Origin: Fimbriimonadales bacterium | Lineage (GTDB): Bacteria > Armatimonadota > Fimbriimonadia > Fimbriimonadales > Fimbriimonadaceae | Direction: 5' to 3' | DNA: 10,819 bases | Assembly: GCA_026392145.1 (NCBI GenBank) | Contig: JAPLCS010000314.1 | Coordinates: 1-10,819, forward strand | Shown: positions 1 to 7,173 of the stretch, in pieces | Layout of the letters: every line of letters starts with the position of its first letter | Position numbering within the stretch: position 1 is the first letter of the stretch | The notes under the pieces: model-generated | Told to the model about the DNA's origin: nothing | What the model saw: the letters and a program-made list of their open reading frames with translations, nothing else | Databases searched by the model: none | Translations under genes and position numbers: made by a program

Positions 1-52
1 CAATAGGTTGACAGACGCCACTGCCAACTCCTAGTTACTACCACCCCTAACT

Positions 53-988
53 ATGGAAAGTCCCTTCTTCAACCTCACCGACCGCCCCTTCAAATTCCTC
101 CATCGACCCACCACCACAACCCTCTTCCACCCAAACTCGCTCGTCCTCCTCGCGGGAGCTCCCAAAATCGGCAAAACCACGATCGCCCTGGCACTGGCAA
201 ACTCCATCGTCAACGGCATCCCCTTCGCTGGCATCCCCCTCCCCCAGTGCACCGTCGGATTCGTGAGCCTCGACGACTCCCCCAAAGAAATCGTCGCCGC
301 CTGCCACGCCCAACCCGGGCTCACCGAAAACAACAACTTCTTCCTCAACATCACCAACGAATACATCGACCAACCAAAGGGACTCGAGCAACTAGAAATC
401 TTCATGTCCCGCTACCCCTCATGCGTCGTCTTCATCGACTCACTTCACGCCGCCATATCCAAAGCCCAAACAAGAGACGCCCGAAGCGTGCGTCGTCTCC
501 TGCTACCCCTGCGGCGCATCGCCGAACGATCAGGGACCATCTTCCTCCTCCACCACACCGACCGATACGGGAAACAAATCGCCGACCACACCCAAATCCA
601 AGCCGCCGTCAGTCAGTGCATAGTTCACCAAGCAGTAAATCATCAACTAGCAGCTCACACGAACGGCTTAACCTGCCGACACATCACCTGGCACATCGCC
701 GGACGTGACCTCGGTGCTCCCCGCAAACTTCACTTCCTCAGTGACCACCCAACCTCCTACAAACCCTACGATCCCAACCCCATCCACCACATCACCCTAA
801 GGGATACGAGCACTCAACCCATCATCAATGCAATCCGCCACACACCAAAATCGTGCAAACAAATCGCCTACGAAACCGGCCTAACATACCGGCTTGTATG
901 CACACGCATCAACAAACTCCTCGAAAGAGGCTCAATCATGCGCATCACCAAAGATGCCCATCAAAATCAATTTCTCGCAAATTTTTGA
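53..988 (+). CDS. RecA-like AAA family ATPase (RepA/AAA_25-like) with C-terminal winged-helix-like segment
   Basis: This 311-aa protein has a P-loop NTPase core. The Walker A motif is GAPKIGKTT (residues 35-43), a VSLDD strand end lies at 71-75, the Walker B motif is CVVFIDS (124-130, Asp129), and a LLHHTD segment at 165-170 sits where RepA/KaiC-type ATPases carry a sensor His/Thr. Residues 266-300 (KSCKQIAYETGL onward) look like a winged-helix DNA-binding fold. This layout is known from plasmid and phage replicative helicase-like ATPases and from chromosomal AAA_25 proteins, so a DNA-related role is inferred. No primase, replication origin, integrase or partner gene is visible. The ATG at 53 is chosen because the motifs follow directly, and no Shine-Dalgarno sequence precedes it. 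The coding strand is strikingly C-rich and G-poor (31 C and 3 G in 61-120), unlike the other plus-strand genes, which could mean a foreign or strand-biased origin. The ATPase call is firm; the biological role is not. Confidence 0.75.
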   Translation: MESPFFNLTDRPFKFLHRPTTTTLFHPNSLVLLAGAPKIGKTTIALALANSIVNGIPFAGIPLPQCTVGFVSLDDSPKEIVAACHAQPGLTENNNFFLNITNEYIDQPKGLEQLEIFMSRYPSCVVFIDSLHAAISKAQTRDARSVRRLLLPLRRIAERSGTIFLLHHTDRYGKQIADHTQIQAAVSQCIVHQAVNHQLAAHTNGLTCRHITWHIAGRDLGAPRKLHFLSDHPTSYKPYDPNPIHHITLRDTSTQPIINAIRHTPKSCKQIAYETGLTYRLVCTRINKLLERGSIMRITKDAHQNQFLANF

Positions 989-1121
989 ACCTAAGGTGTC
1001 CAAAGTGCCCAACACACAGCAAGGCGCAAAATGGGCACCCCCCTCCAAAATCAAACCCTACAACAAATCAAAAAACGAATCCAATCCTAAGATGACAATG
1101 TCAAACCTACCGACCAGACAC

Positions 1122-2132
1122 TTATCGAATTACAGGTTGCCTAAAGCCACGCTCAACCATATCCTGAGGATCAGTCGAAACCTTTTCCGCATCTCGCCAC
1201 AACCAACGCATCATGTCCGGAAAAATCGCCCCACCAAACCGCTGACCATGATTATTCATGCCCCAGGTGTAAGTCATGTCATACCCCTTAGCAACAAAAG
1301 CGTCCTTCATCCGAACGTTCTGCAAAAACCAGTCCCACTTCTCGTCGTAAACCCCGTTCCGAATCCCGCGGTTATCATTCCGACCATCGCAAAGGTAAAT
1401 CCGAATAGGCTTCTTCTTGCTCTTCATAATCATGTCGGGATACTGATGCCCACCCCGAATGTTGGTAAAACTGCCCACATTCGAAAGCACCTTTCGAAAC
1501 TCATTTGGCCGCTGCCAAGCCACCGTGAAAGCCGCAATCGCGCCAGAACTCGAACCACCAATCCCCCGCTGCTCAGGGTCATTCGAAAGGTTGTAATCCT
1601 TCTTCAACGCAGGCAAAAGCTCCTCCGTAATCACCCGGGCGTACTTGTCATCAAGCGCGTTGTATTCCACCCCTCGGTTAGTAAATCCATCTCCCCAACC
1701 ACGCTGAGGTGAAGGTTCATCCTGCTCAGGCGTCCGCCCAGGATTGATAAACACACCAATCATCACCGGAATCTCGCGCCGATAAATCAAATTGTCCATC
1801 ACATTCTGAGCCCGCATATCCGCCTTCTCATCCTTAAAAGCCTGACCATCCTGGAACACCATCAAAGCCGTCGGAACCTTCGGATCATACTGAGCCGGAA
1901 CATAAACCCAATAAGTCCGCTGAGTCCCAGGATATATCTTGCTGGGGAGAACAAAAGGACCCCGAATCTCACCCTTTGGAACCCCCTCCTGAGCAAAAGA
2001 ATCCGGCCCCAGACGGTACTGAGAATCAGGATTAGGAGCCTTTTTCTGCTCCTGCGAAATAGCAACTTGTGCCAAACAAGCAACGCATGCCGCCAACGCC
2101 ATGCCGCCAACGAAAGATTTCCACTGGTTCAT
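1122..2132 (-). CDS. Secreted esterase D / enterochelin esterase-like alpha/beta hydrolase
   Basis: With the start at MNQWKSF this is a 336-aa protein. A hydrophobic N-terminus (residues 6-25) serves as an export signal. It contains a lipobox-like LAAC with Cys16, so it could be a lipoprotein, or it could be cleaved by signal peptidase I near residue 26. The nucleophile elbow is GSSSG (193-197, Ser195). The likely acid is in DGRND (Asp249 or Asp253) and the likely base is His295 in NNHGQ. The [10 protein letters not shown] segment (74-83) is typical of the esterase D/Fes-like family, which cleaves ester bonds in siderophores, feruloyl sugars or other acyl substrates; the actual substrate cannot be told. 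The frame stays open upstream to 2189, but that extension would put a charged stretch before the signal peptide, so the Met at 2132 is preferred. The gene diverges from the secreted protein at 2204 across 71 bp, suggesting a shared promoter region. It converges with the ATPase gene ending at 988. Confidence 0.82.
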   Translation of the reverse strand: MNQWKSFVGGMALAACVACLAQVAISQEQKKAPNPDSQYRLGPDSFAQEGVPKGEIRGPFVLPSKIYPGTQRTYWVYVPAQYDPKVPTALMVFQDGQAFKDEKADMRAQNVMDNLIYRREIPVMIGVFINPGRTPEQDEPSPQRGWGDGFTNRGVEYNALDDKYARVITEELLPALKKDYNLSNDPEQRGIGGSSSGAIAAFTVAWQRPNEFRKVLSNVGSFTNIRGGHQYPDMIMKSKKKPIRIYLCDGRNDNRGIRNGVYDEKWDWFLQNVRMKDAFVAKGYDMTYTWGMNNHGQRFGGAIFPDMMRWLWRDAEKVSTDPQDMVERGFRQPVIR

Positions 2133-2203
2133 CTTCTCGTACTTTACTCTCATTAGCAACACGGATTGAGAGAAAAATCGGGGTAGCATTCCTGCGATTC
2201 ACC

Positions 2204-3511
2204 ATGCTGTCGCTGATTCTCCTGCTACAACAAACTCCCGAGCTACCTATCCTGCCCGTTCGAACCGAAGTGGTAGCACCAAAGCGCAACCCCACCTTTA
2301 ACAAAGGCGGAACCGCGAAAAAGCGAGTCCAAGGTGGTAACCCGCGAACCGTCGGAGGAATCCTGATGTTCGACGGAGCAATGGACGGCAACCGACAAGT
2401 CGATCCTCAAATCGCCGTCGGTGGTGGATACGTCCTCCACGGCACCAACAGCGGCCTGCTCATCTACGACAAAAAAGGAAACTACGTCGACGGAGTGCCT
2501 CAGAAAGAATTCGCCGACGGAATCGACCCCAAACTCTTTTTCGACGTCAACAACCGATTCTTCGGCTTCGACCTCTGGGTCTACTGGGACGCCGAGAAAA
2601 TCAAGCCCGTCAACCTCTCCTTCTCGGAAACCGATAACCCGACAAAGGCATGGAACACCTACTCAGTCTCCGCCTCAAAAGGCGTCGATGGTGGTGGAAT
2701 CGGATACAGTCGTAAATGGGTCGGATACTCCTTCCCGGGCGGCGACGAGCGAACCTTCATCATGAAGTCCGCCGACGTGAAAGCAGGGAAGCCCGCTACC
2801 GTCTACCACTTCGCCGGAAGCCTCGGAAGCCCGGTGCTAAACCAGGATAGAAACGATGATCTATTCTTCGTCGAACTCACCCGCGAAGACATCATCATTC
2901 GCCGAGTAAGCGAAGGTAAAGATGGAGTCCCCGTCGTAAGCTCCGTGGTCCGCAAGCCTCACGACTTCAAATATTTCGGCTCTCCTCCGCAAGCTACCCT
3001 GCAAGGAACCACCGTTCGACTATCGTCCGGCGACCGAAATCCTAAGAACCTCATCATCCAAGGGAACTCACTCTGGTTCTCTCAAGCGGTAAACGTCGAC
3101 GGAAGAGCAGGCGTGCAATGGAACCAGTTCAAGCTAGACGGCACCAAAGTCCAAAGCGGCGTCATCTCGCACCCATCGCACTACTACATGCAAACAACCG
3201 TCGCAGTGAACAAGCGAAATGACCTTCTTCTCGGCTTCCAAGAATCCGGTTCCGATATGTTCGTCTCTGCAAGAGCCTCCTATCGGTTCGGAAACGACCC
3301 GCTCGGAACAACCCGCTCCTTGCTCAACTTCATGGAAGGTATCGCCGCACCACCCGACGGCGGAGCGTGGGGTGACTACAGCAGCTCCTGCGTCGATGGC
3401 GACAACATGCTAGACCTCTGGACGGTCCAAACCTACGGCAACGAAAAAGGTCGAGGAAGCACCGTGATCGCCAAAGTCGTCATGGACTCCAAGATGCGAG
3501 ATCGAAAGTAA
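2204..3511 (+). CDS. Secreted propeller-like hypothetical protein
   Basis: This is a 435-aa protein starting at MLSLILLLQQ, a short hydrophobic export signal. The frame is open back to 2069, but that part overlaps the opposite-strand esterase and would bury the signal sequence, so the Met at 2204 is chosen. The mature part opens with a pattern common in bacterial secreted propeller proteins: VDPQIAVGGGYVLHGTNSG (66-84), LLIYDKKGNYV (85-95), then DPKLFFDVNNRFFGFDLW (108-125). Later segments repeat a strand-turn-strand rhythm (for example NLIIQGNSLWFSQAV and NDLLLGFQESG), and near the C-terminus there is GGAWGDYSSSCVDGD. This resembles sialidase-type or YVTN-type beta-propellers, but no sialidase Asp boxes or catalytic residues can be pointed to, so enzymatic activity is not claimed. 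It is divergent from the esterase and convergent with the ATPase/R3H locus, with 33 bp to the next gene. Export is fairly sure; the function is unknown. Confidence 0.72.
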   Translation: MLSLILLLQQTPELPILPVRTEVVAPKRNPTFNKGGTAKKRVQGGNPRTVGGILMFDGAMDGNRQVDPQIAVGGGYVLHGTNSGLLIYDKKGNYVDGVPQKEFADGIDPKLFFDVNNRFFGFDLWVYWDAEKIKPVNLSFSETDNPTKAWNTYSVSASKGVDGGGIGYSRKWVGYSFPGGDERTFIMKSADVKAGKPATVYHFAGSLGSPVLNQDRNDDLFFVELTREDIIIRRVSEGKDGVPVVSSVVRKPHDFKYFGSPPQATLQGTTVRLSSGDRNPKNLIIQGNSLWFSQAVNVDGRAGVQWNQFKLDGTKVQSGVISHPSHYYMQTTVAVNKRNDLLLGFQESGSDMFVSARASYRFGNDPLGTTRSLLNFMEGIAAPPDGGAWGDYSSSCVDGDNMLDLWTVQTYGNEKGRGSTVIAKVVMDSKMRDRK

Positions 3512-3544
3512 TCTCACCGACAGTAAACTCGTTACTACCGCCTA

Positions 3545-3730
3545 TCAACTCATTCGAATAGGCAGAATGCGAACCCGTCGGTGGGGGTCCTCTCCCACCG
3601 CTTCAGAAGCAAGCCGTCTAGATTCAATCATCTGGAACTGAACCTTGCGCACCGGCGCTGACTGCGGACTACGCTCAAACGGCTTACCGCTCTGCATCAC
3701 GGTTCCAATACCGGCCACGGTTTCATTCAT
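3545..3730 (-). pseudogene. Out-of-frame R3H domain tail of the neighbouring ATPase
   Basis: This 61-codon frame starts MNETVAGIGTVM, which repeats the last in-frame residues of the ATPase upstream (MNETVAGIETVM). It continues into an R3H-like C-terminus: RKVQFQMIESRRLASEAVG followed by EDPHRRVRILP, matching the (S/A)xSxGExPxRRxRI ending known from SpoIIIAA/Ycf45-type R3H proteins. The residue normally His in the RxxxH motif is Phe here. The fragment is one frame away from the ATPase because of the 64-bp tandem duplication at 3695-3822. A TGA lies just upstream in its own frame, so it cannot be translated as a longer protein. Its ATG lies 10 nt after the ATPase stop, with AAAAGG between them, so translation by reinitiation is conceivable but unproven. 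Without the duplication it would be the last 49 codons of a 530-aa protein. Confidence 0.75.
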
Positions 3731-3758
3731 TGCCTTTTCGTCAAGCTTGGCAGGAGTA
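3695..3758. repeat. 64-bp tandem direct repeat, copy 1
   Basis: This unit is followed immediately by a second copy at 3759-3822. The two match at 62 of 64 positions; the differences are C/T at 3705 versus 3769 and C/T at 3746 versus 3810. The period is not a multiple of three, so it shifts the reading frame of the minus-strand gene it lies in. Confidence 0.97.
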
Positions 3759-5201
3759 CATCACGGTTTCAATACCGGCCACGGTTTCATTCATTGCCTT
3801 TTCGTCAAGTTTGGCAGGAGTACTCTCGCTCGCATTGCCCTTCATCAAGTCTTCGAGAGCAGTCGCGATATTCGCAAACGTGTTCGACCGAACAACCACC
3901 GTTCGAACGTTCTTGCCCGCTAACTCTCGAATCTTCCGAGGCTGATTTTGATAAGTAGATCGAATCGCCATCACCGCATCAGCGTTTTCAATTTCGCTGG
4001 TAACCGTGGCATTGATTTTCTTTTCCCGAATGGCTCGCTCCAATCTCGTCCTCGCAATACCGTAAGGATAAATCTTCACCACAACAGGTGCCTGCGGATC
4101 CGAAACTACTGGACTAGACTTCGGCTCCTTCGGCTCAGGTCGTTGATTCCTAGCAAGAGCAGGGAACTTCTGATTGAAAGCAGGATCAGTAAGTTCAGCC
4201 GTTTGCTCTTCCTGAACCACTTCAACCTCACCCTGTTCGGTTCGAACTCGAATCTCGGGTCGAGGCGGAACCCCGCGCAGAATCATATCAACCGTCTTCT
4301 GCACATTGTGATGAACCGCCAACCGGTCATAGTCAAGAAGCTCAATCACAACATCAAAGGTTGGAGGAGCTTTTCGCTCCAACACTGTCTTCTGAGTACC
4401 TCGCCGCTGTGCCTCCGCATCCGACAACGTCACCGCTTGAATACCTCCTATCAGGTCAGCCAGCGATGGATTAAGCATCAAGTTCTCCAGTGACTGACCG
4501 TGAGCGGTTCCAATAAGCTGCACTCCACGCTCCGCAATAGTTCGAGCCGCCGTCGCTTCCGCCTCATTGCCAATTTCGTCAATGACAATTACCTCCGGCA
4601 TATGGTTTTCCACCGCTTCAATCATCACCCCGTGCTGCTCAGCCGCAACCCGCACCTGCATCCTCCGTGCATAACCAATACCTGGATGAGGAACGTCGCC
4701 ATCGCCAGCAATTTCGTTCGAAGTATCAACGATAACCACTCGCTTCATCGCTTCATCAGCAAGCACCCGAGCAACCTCCCGTAGTTTAGTCGTCTTACCG
4801 ACGCCAGGCTTTCCAAGGATGAGAATCGACTGTCCAGATCGAACAATATCATCAATGATATCAATCGTCCCTTCCATCGCCCGACCAACTCGACACGTCA
4901 AACCTACAATACGACCGTGCCGATTCCGAATCGCCGATATTCGATGGAGAGTTCGCTCAATCCCAGCTCGATTGTCAGTGCCAAACTCACCGAGCGACTT
5001 TCCAACCACCTCGATATCGTGCTCGGTAACCAGCAAATCGTGATAGCGTTCAACGAGATCGATGTACCGTGCTTCCGCTGGACGACCGTAATCTAAAACA
5101 ACTTCAACCAATCCATCTATGCCGTGGTCTTCTATACGTTGACGCACAATGCTTGGGAGAACATTGAGAAATTCGGCGATGCCTTCTGGGTATCGAGCCA
5201 T
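3741..5201 (-). CDS. SpoIIIAA/Ycf45-like AAA ATPase, truncated before its R3H domain
   Basis: This is a 486-aa P-loop ATPase of the family known in cyanobacteria and plastids as Ycf45-like and related to sporulation ATPase SpoIIIAA. The Walker A motif is GKPGVGKTT (130-138) and the Walker B motif is VIVIDEIGNE (204-213). TAHGQSLENLMLNPSL (232-247) and the AQRRGT segment (264-269) are typical of the family. After a charged linker (about 320-370) comes the second family module, KIYPYGIARTRLERAI (376-391) to RSNTFANIATALEDL (438-452). Members normally end in an R3H single-strand nucleic-acid-binding domain; here the frame closes with YSCQA and a stop because of the 64-bp tandem duplication. The true domain lies out of frame at 3545-3730, and the reconstructed length is 530 aa. 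The cellular role of the family is poorly defined. The start at 5201 has no clear Shine-Dalgarno sequence and lies just after a hairpin. The ATPase may still fold, but nucleic-acid binding through R3H is presumably lost unless the tail is made separately. Confidence 0.85.
   Translation of the reverse strand: MARYPEGIAEFLNVLPSIVRQRIEDHGIDGLVEVVLDYGRPAEARYIDLVERYHDLLVTEHDIEVVGKSLGEFGTDNRAGIERTLHRISAIRNRHGRIVGLTCRVGRAMEGTIDIIDDIVRSGQSILILGKPGVGKTTKLREVARVLADEAMKRVVIVDTSNEIAGDGDVPHPGIGYARRMQVRVAAEQHGVMIEAVENHMPEVIVIDEIGNEAEATAARTIAERGVQLIGTAHGQSLENLMLNPSLADLIGGIQAVTLSDAEAQRRGTQKTVLERKAPPTFDVVIELLDYDRLAVHHNVQKTVDMILRGVPPRPEIRVRTEQGEVEVVQEEQTAELTDPAFNQKFPALARNQRPEPKEPKSSPVVSDPQAPVVVKIYPYGIARTRLERAIREKKINATVTSEIENADAVMAIRSTYQNQPRKIRELAGKNVRTVVVRSNTFANIATALEDLMKGNASESTPAKLDEKAMNETVAGIETVMYSCQA
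3759..3822. repeat. 64-bp tandem direct repeat, copy 2
   Basis: This copy is the first read by the minus-strand ATPase gene and encodes its in-frame residues from about TPAKLDEKAM to GIETVM. The frame then enters copy 1 shifted by one base and stops at 3743-3741 after five aberrant residues (YSCQA). Confidence 0.97.
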
Positions 5202-5213
5202 ATGAGATTCACT

Positions 5214-5266
5214 TAACAGAAAAGCCTCTCAATCATCGTCGGTTGAGAGGCTCTCGTTGTTTTTTA
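5214..5266. terminator. Bidirectional hairpin terminator between the htrA-like and ATPase/R3H genes
   Basis: A perfect 10-bp stem (5223-5232 with 5243-5252) encloses a 10-nt loop. Read on minus, it is followed by TTTTCTGTT and would end transcription from the HtrA-like gene upstream. Read on plus, it is followed after seven bases by six Ts. It ends only about 20 bp before the ATG of the ATPase gene (5201), so that gene either has its promoter within or near the hairpin or depends on readthrough. Confidence 0.7.
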
Positions 5267-5326
5267 ATGACGCTCCATCCAGTGCGAATGTGTCACTCCT
5301 TTGCAAAGATTTATTGTTATTCTTTG

Positions 5327-5626
5327 TTAGATTGACGGCTTTAGTTCAGCAAGCGTGATAGTCGTTTCCTTGGTGGTTCCAGCACTCCAGTACTTAACCT
5401 TGACCTTGTCTCCAGCCTTTTTCGGAAGAATAACTTTATTCATATCAAAAGGAGTTTCGATAGCCGTACCGTCAATTTCTAAAAGGAAGTCTCCCGCCTT
5501 TAGACCACCAGCTTCAGAAGGTCCCGTAACCGTGCTGATAAGCAATCCGGTCTCAGGGAAGTCCGTTCGGCTAACGATTTTGGCAACATAGTCACGGGCG
5601 TACGGATTGCTAAGTTGACGGCTGAC
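5327..5626 (-). pseudogene. Out-of-frame PDZ domain of the HtrA-like protease
   Basis: In the frame one base off the protease, an open stretch runs from the end of the protease domain to the stop at 5329-5327. It begins VSRQLSNPYARDYVAKIVSR, and its core contains GLLISTVTGPSEAGGLKAGD followed by FLLEIDG. That is the classic PDZ carboxylate-loop and GLxxGDxxxxIDG signature of HtrA proteins. It joins the protease frame at IVKYGQ, where intact family members read on as YGxVSR. No ATG is present; the only internal start is a TTG at 5545, which would give a 72-aa product lacking the first PDZ strands. It is therefore a detached domain, not an independent gene. HtrA PDZ domains bind exposed C-termini and control protease activation. 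Confidence 0.8.
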
Positions 5627-6452
5627 CGTACTTCACAATATCATTGACAATCTTTCGAGCTCGGTCAATGGGAATAGCAAATCCAATTCCAACCGATTCA
5701 CCAGTACCCGATGCAATCGCGGAATTGATTCCAATAAGCTGCCCTTGCGCATTGCAGAGCGCACCCCCTGAGTTTCCAGGGTTGATCGCTGCATCAGTTT
5801 GAATCCCTTCGACTAACCCTTGCTCACCTACCGGAAGGTTTCGCTTGGTAGAGCTAACGACTCCAACGCTAACTGTGTTTTCAAATCCAAGTGGGTTACC
5901 AACCGCCATCACCCATTCGCCAACTTGCAGCGAAGCACTAGAACCGATTTCAATCGGTTTCAAATTATCCGCTTCAACTTTCAGAACCGCAATATCCGAC
6001 CTTGGATCAGCACCAAGCACTTTAGCTTTAACTTTCTTGCCATCAAAAAGGCGCACTTGCACATTTGGATAAACCGTTTTGCCTTGGCGATTGACCGTAC
6101 CTTCAACAACATGGTTATTGGTAACGATAATGCCGTCCTTCGAAACAATCACTCCCGAACCAGTACCTGTCTGTCGTTCACGAGACTCACCCTCGAAGAA
6201 TCCACGCTGTCGATCAAATCTATCAACAGAAACAACGCTCGGCATCGCCTTTTTAGCGGCATCCTTGAAGTCAAAAGCTGGAGCGGCAATATCTGGTGAA
6301 AACACAGGAGCCAATCGACCCAGCGTGGACTGTTGGGGCGTAAAAACATCGTCGGACTGATTTCTACTTTGTAGCCATCGGTCCGTCGCCAATGCACCAA
6401 GCACACCGACAAAGCAAGCTGTAAGAGTGAGAGCGAATGTTGCCTTTTTCAT
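5610..6452 (-). CDS. HtrA/DegP-like trypsin-type serine protease (S1C), frameshifted before PDZ
   Basis: This is a 280-aa frame with one N-terminal membrane-anchoring or signal segment (about residues 5-22), so the protease would face the periplasm. The catalytic triad of family S1C is complete: His114 in TNNHVVEG, Asp153 in RSDIAVLKV, Ser228 in NPGNSGGAL. Its role would be envelope protein quality control by degrading or holding misfolded proteins. The frame ends IVKYGQPST and a stop at 5610, while the expected continuation (VSR and the PDZ domain) lies in the next frame down to 5327. A single copy of GGTCA at the junction, where two copies would keep frame, points to a 5-bp slippage deletion. 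The restored protein would be about 376 aa, normal for a one-PDZ HtrA. The protease domain alone might be stable but would lack PDZ control. The ATG at 6452 follows TATTAAAAGC with no Shine-Dalgarno sequence. Confidence 0.87.
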   Translation of the reverse strand: MKKATFALTLTACFVGVLGALATDRWLQSRNQSDDVFTPQQSTLGRLAPVFSPDIAAPAFDFKDAAKKAMPSVVSVDRFDRQRGFFEGESRERQTGTGSGVIVSKDGIIVTNNHVVEGTVNRQGKTVYPNVQVRLFDGKKVKAKVLGADPRSDIAVLKVEADNLKPIEIGSSASLQVGEWVMAVGNPLGFENTVSVGVVSSTKRNLPVGEQGLVEGIQTDAAINPGNSGGALCNAQGQLIGINSAIASGTGESVGIGFAIPIDRARKIVNDIVKYGQPST

Positions 6453-6492
6453 ATGCTTTTAATAACGACAATAGAAAGCGTAAGTTCCCGAT

Positions 6493-6519
6493 AGGACGTT
6501 CGTCCTTTTCTTTTTTTAC
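6493..6519 (+). terminator. Possible plus-strand hairpin with T tail
   Basis: AGGAC (6493-6497) pairs with GTCCT (6502-6506) across a four-base loop and is followed by a T-rich tail to 6517. The orientation suits plus-strand transcripts, yet the genes on both sides are on minus. If real it would stop antisense RNA, or it may be a leader hairpin of the htrA-like gene. The stem is only 5 bp. Confidence 0.35.
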
Positions 6520-6524
6520 AAGTT

Positions 6525-7160
6525 TTAGCTTAATTGAAGCTGTTCAAGCAATTCTGTATTGCCAGATTTTTCCGCAATCTCCGTGAGTGTAGGTCGGGTT
6601 GTGACTTCTGGAGGAGTTGCACCATGTTCGCGAAGAAAGAGTAACAGCGGGCGATTACCAAGATGAACAGCATAGTGCAACGGAGTCCAACCTGTCGATG
6701 AAGCCAAGTTAACATCTGCTCCTTCGAATACAAAGTCGCGAGCAATTGATTCGTGACCATTAGCTAGTGCGGCATGCAATGGACTTACCCCAAGTTGATT
6801 GCGACTTAGGCTGTCTAACGGTGCTCTCCAAGAAAGGAGTGCTTTCGCCGTTTCCACTCTACCAAAATATGCGGCAAGGTGAAGCGCCTGAAATCCATCT
6901 GTTGACCAACTTTCGATACTTTCTGTTTCCAGAATACGCTCAAGTTCCGCGAGCCTTCCAAATGAAGCGGCCTCAAATAGAGTGAGAGCGGATTTTCGCT
7001 GAAGAATGGCATCAGCTAGTTCCTTGTGTCCGTGATACAGTGCGATCATTGCCGCCGACAAATGATCCGGGTCCGCTTCATTGGCTAGTTCAGGATTCTG
7101 TTCTAGTAACGAAAACGCAGCTTCGGTATGTCCTTGTACGATGAGCTCAATGAGCGCCAC
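6525..7160 (-). CDS. Ankyrin-repeat protein
   Basis: This is a 211-aa protein from the GTG at 7160. It consists almost entirely of ankyrin repeats of about 33 residues. The clearest are DGFQALHLAAYFGRVETAKA, GVSPLHAALANGHESIARD and GWTPLHYAVHLGNRPLLLFL, preceded by two weaker ones (SAAMIALYHGHKELADAIL and LFEAASFGRLAELERIL) and followed by a degenerate capping repeat (TLTEIAEKSGNTELLEQL). Ankyrin repeats bind other proteins; no enzyme domain, signal peptide or membrane segment is present, so a cytoplasmic adaptor or inhibitor role is inferred. The frame is open back to 7253, but ATG starts there would overlap the isochorismatase gene by 50-80 bp. The GTG 13 nt after that gene's stop fits an operon better, although its Shine-Dalgarno sequence is weak. 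It is probably co-transcribed with, and perhaps translationally coupled to, the hydrolase upstream. Confidence 0.78.
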   Translation of the reverse strand: MALIELIVQGHTEAAFSLLEQNPELANEADPDHLSAAMIALYHGHKELADAILQRKSALTLFEAASFGRLAELERILETESIESWSTDGFQALHLAAYFGRVETAKALLSWRAPLDSLSRNQLGVSPLHAALANGHESIARDFVFEGADVNLASSTGWTPLHYAVHLGNRPLLLFLREHGATPPEVTTRPTLTEIAEKSGNTELLEQLQLS

Positions 7161-7173
7161 GTCAATAATCTTA

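Noticed and set aside
8..40. TTGACA at 8-13 as the -35 box for the ATPase gene
   Set aside because: No acceptable -10 box lies 16-18 bp downstream (CTAGTT or TAGTTA), so the promoter cannot be supported.
31..405. Minus-strand open frames of 114-124 codons at the left end
   Set aside because: They lie wholly antisense to the ATPase, which has Walker motifs; their openness follows from the C-rich composition.
1005..1038. GTGCCC...GGGCAC inverted repeat after the ATPase gene, as a terminator
   Set aside because: The six-base arms are separated by 22 bases and no T run follows.
894..1712. A 272-codon plus-strand open frame running from the ATPase 3' end into the esterase gene
   Set aside because: Its larger part is antisense to the clear esterase, its translation shows no domain, and its start lies inside the ATPase gene in another frame.
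3522..3536. AGTAA-ACTCG-TTACT hairpin between the convergent genes ending at 3511 and 3545
   Set aside because: The stem is short and AT-rich with no T tail, so it is too weak to call a terminator.
3695..3822. The two-copy repeat as a CRISPR or minisatellite array
   Set aside because: There are only two directly abutting copies, no spacers, and the unit lies within coding sequence.
3948..4493. A 181-codon plus-strand frame antisense to the SpoIIIAA/Ycf45-like gene
   Set aside because: It has no recognisable motif and covers conserved ATPase coding sequence on the other strand.
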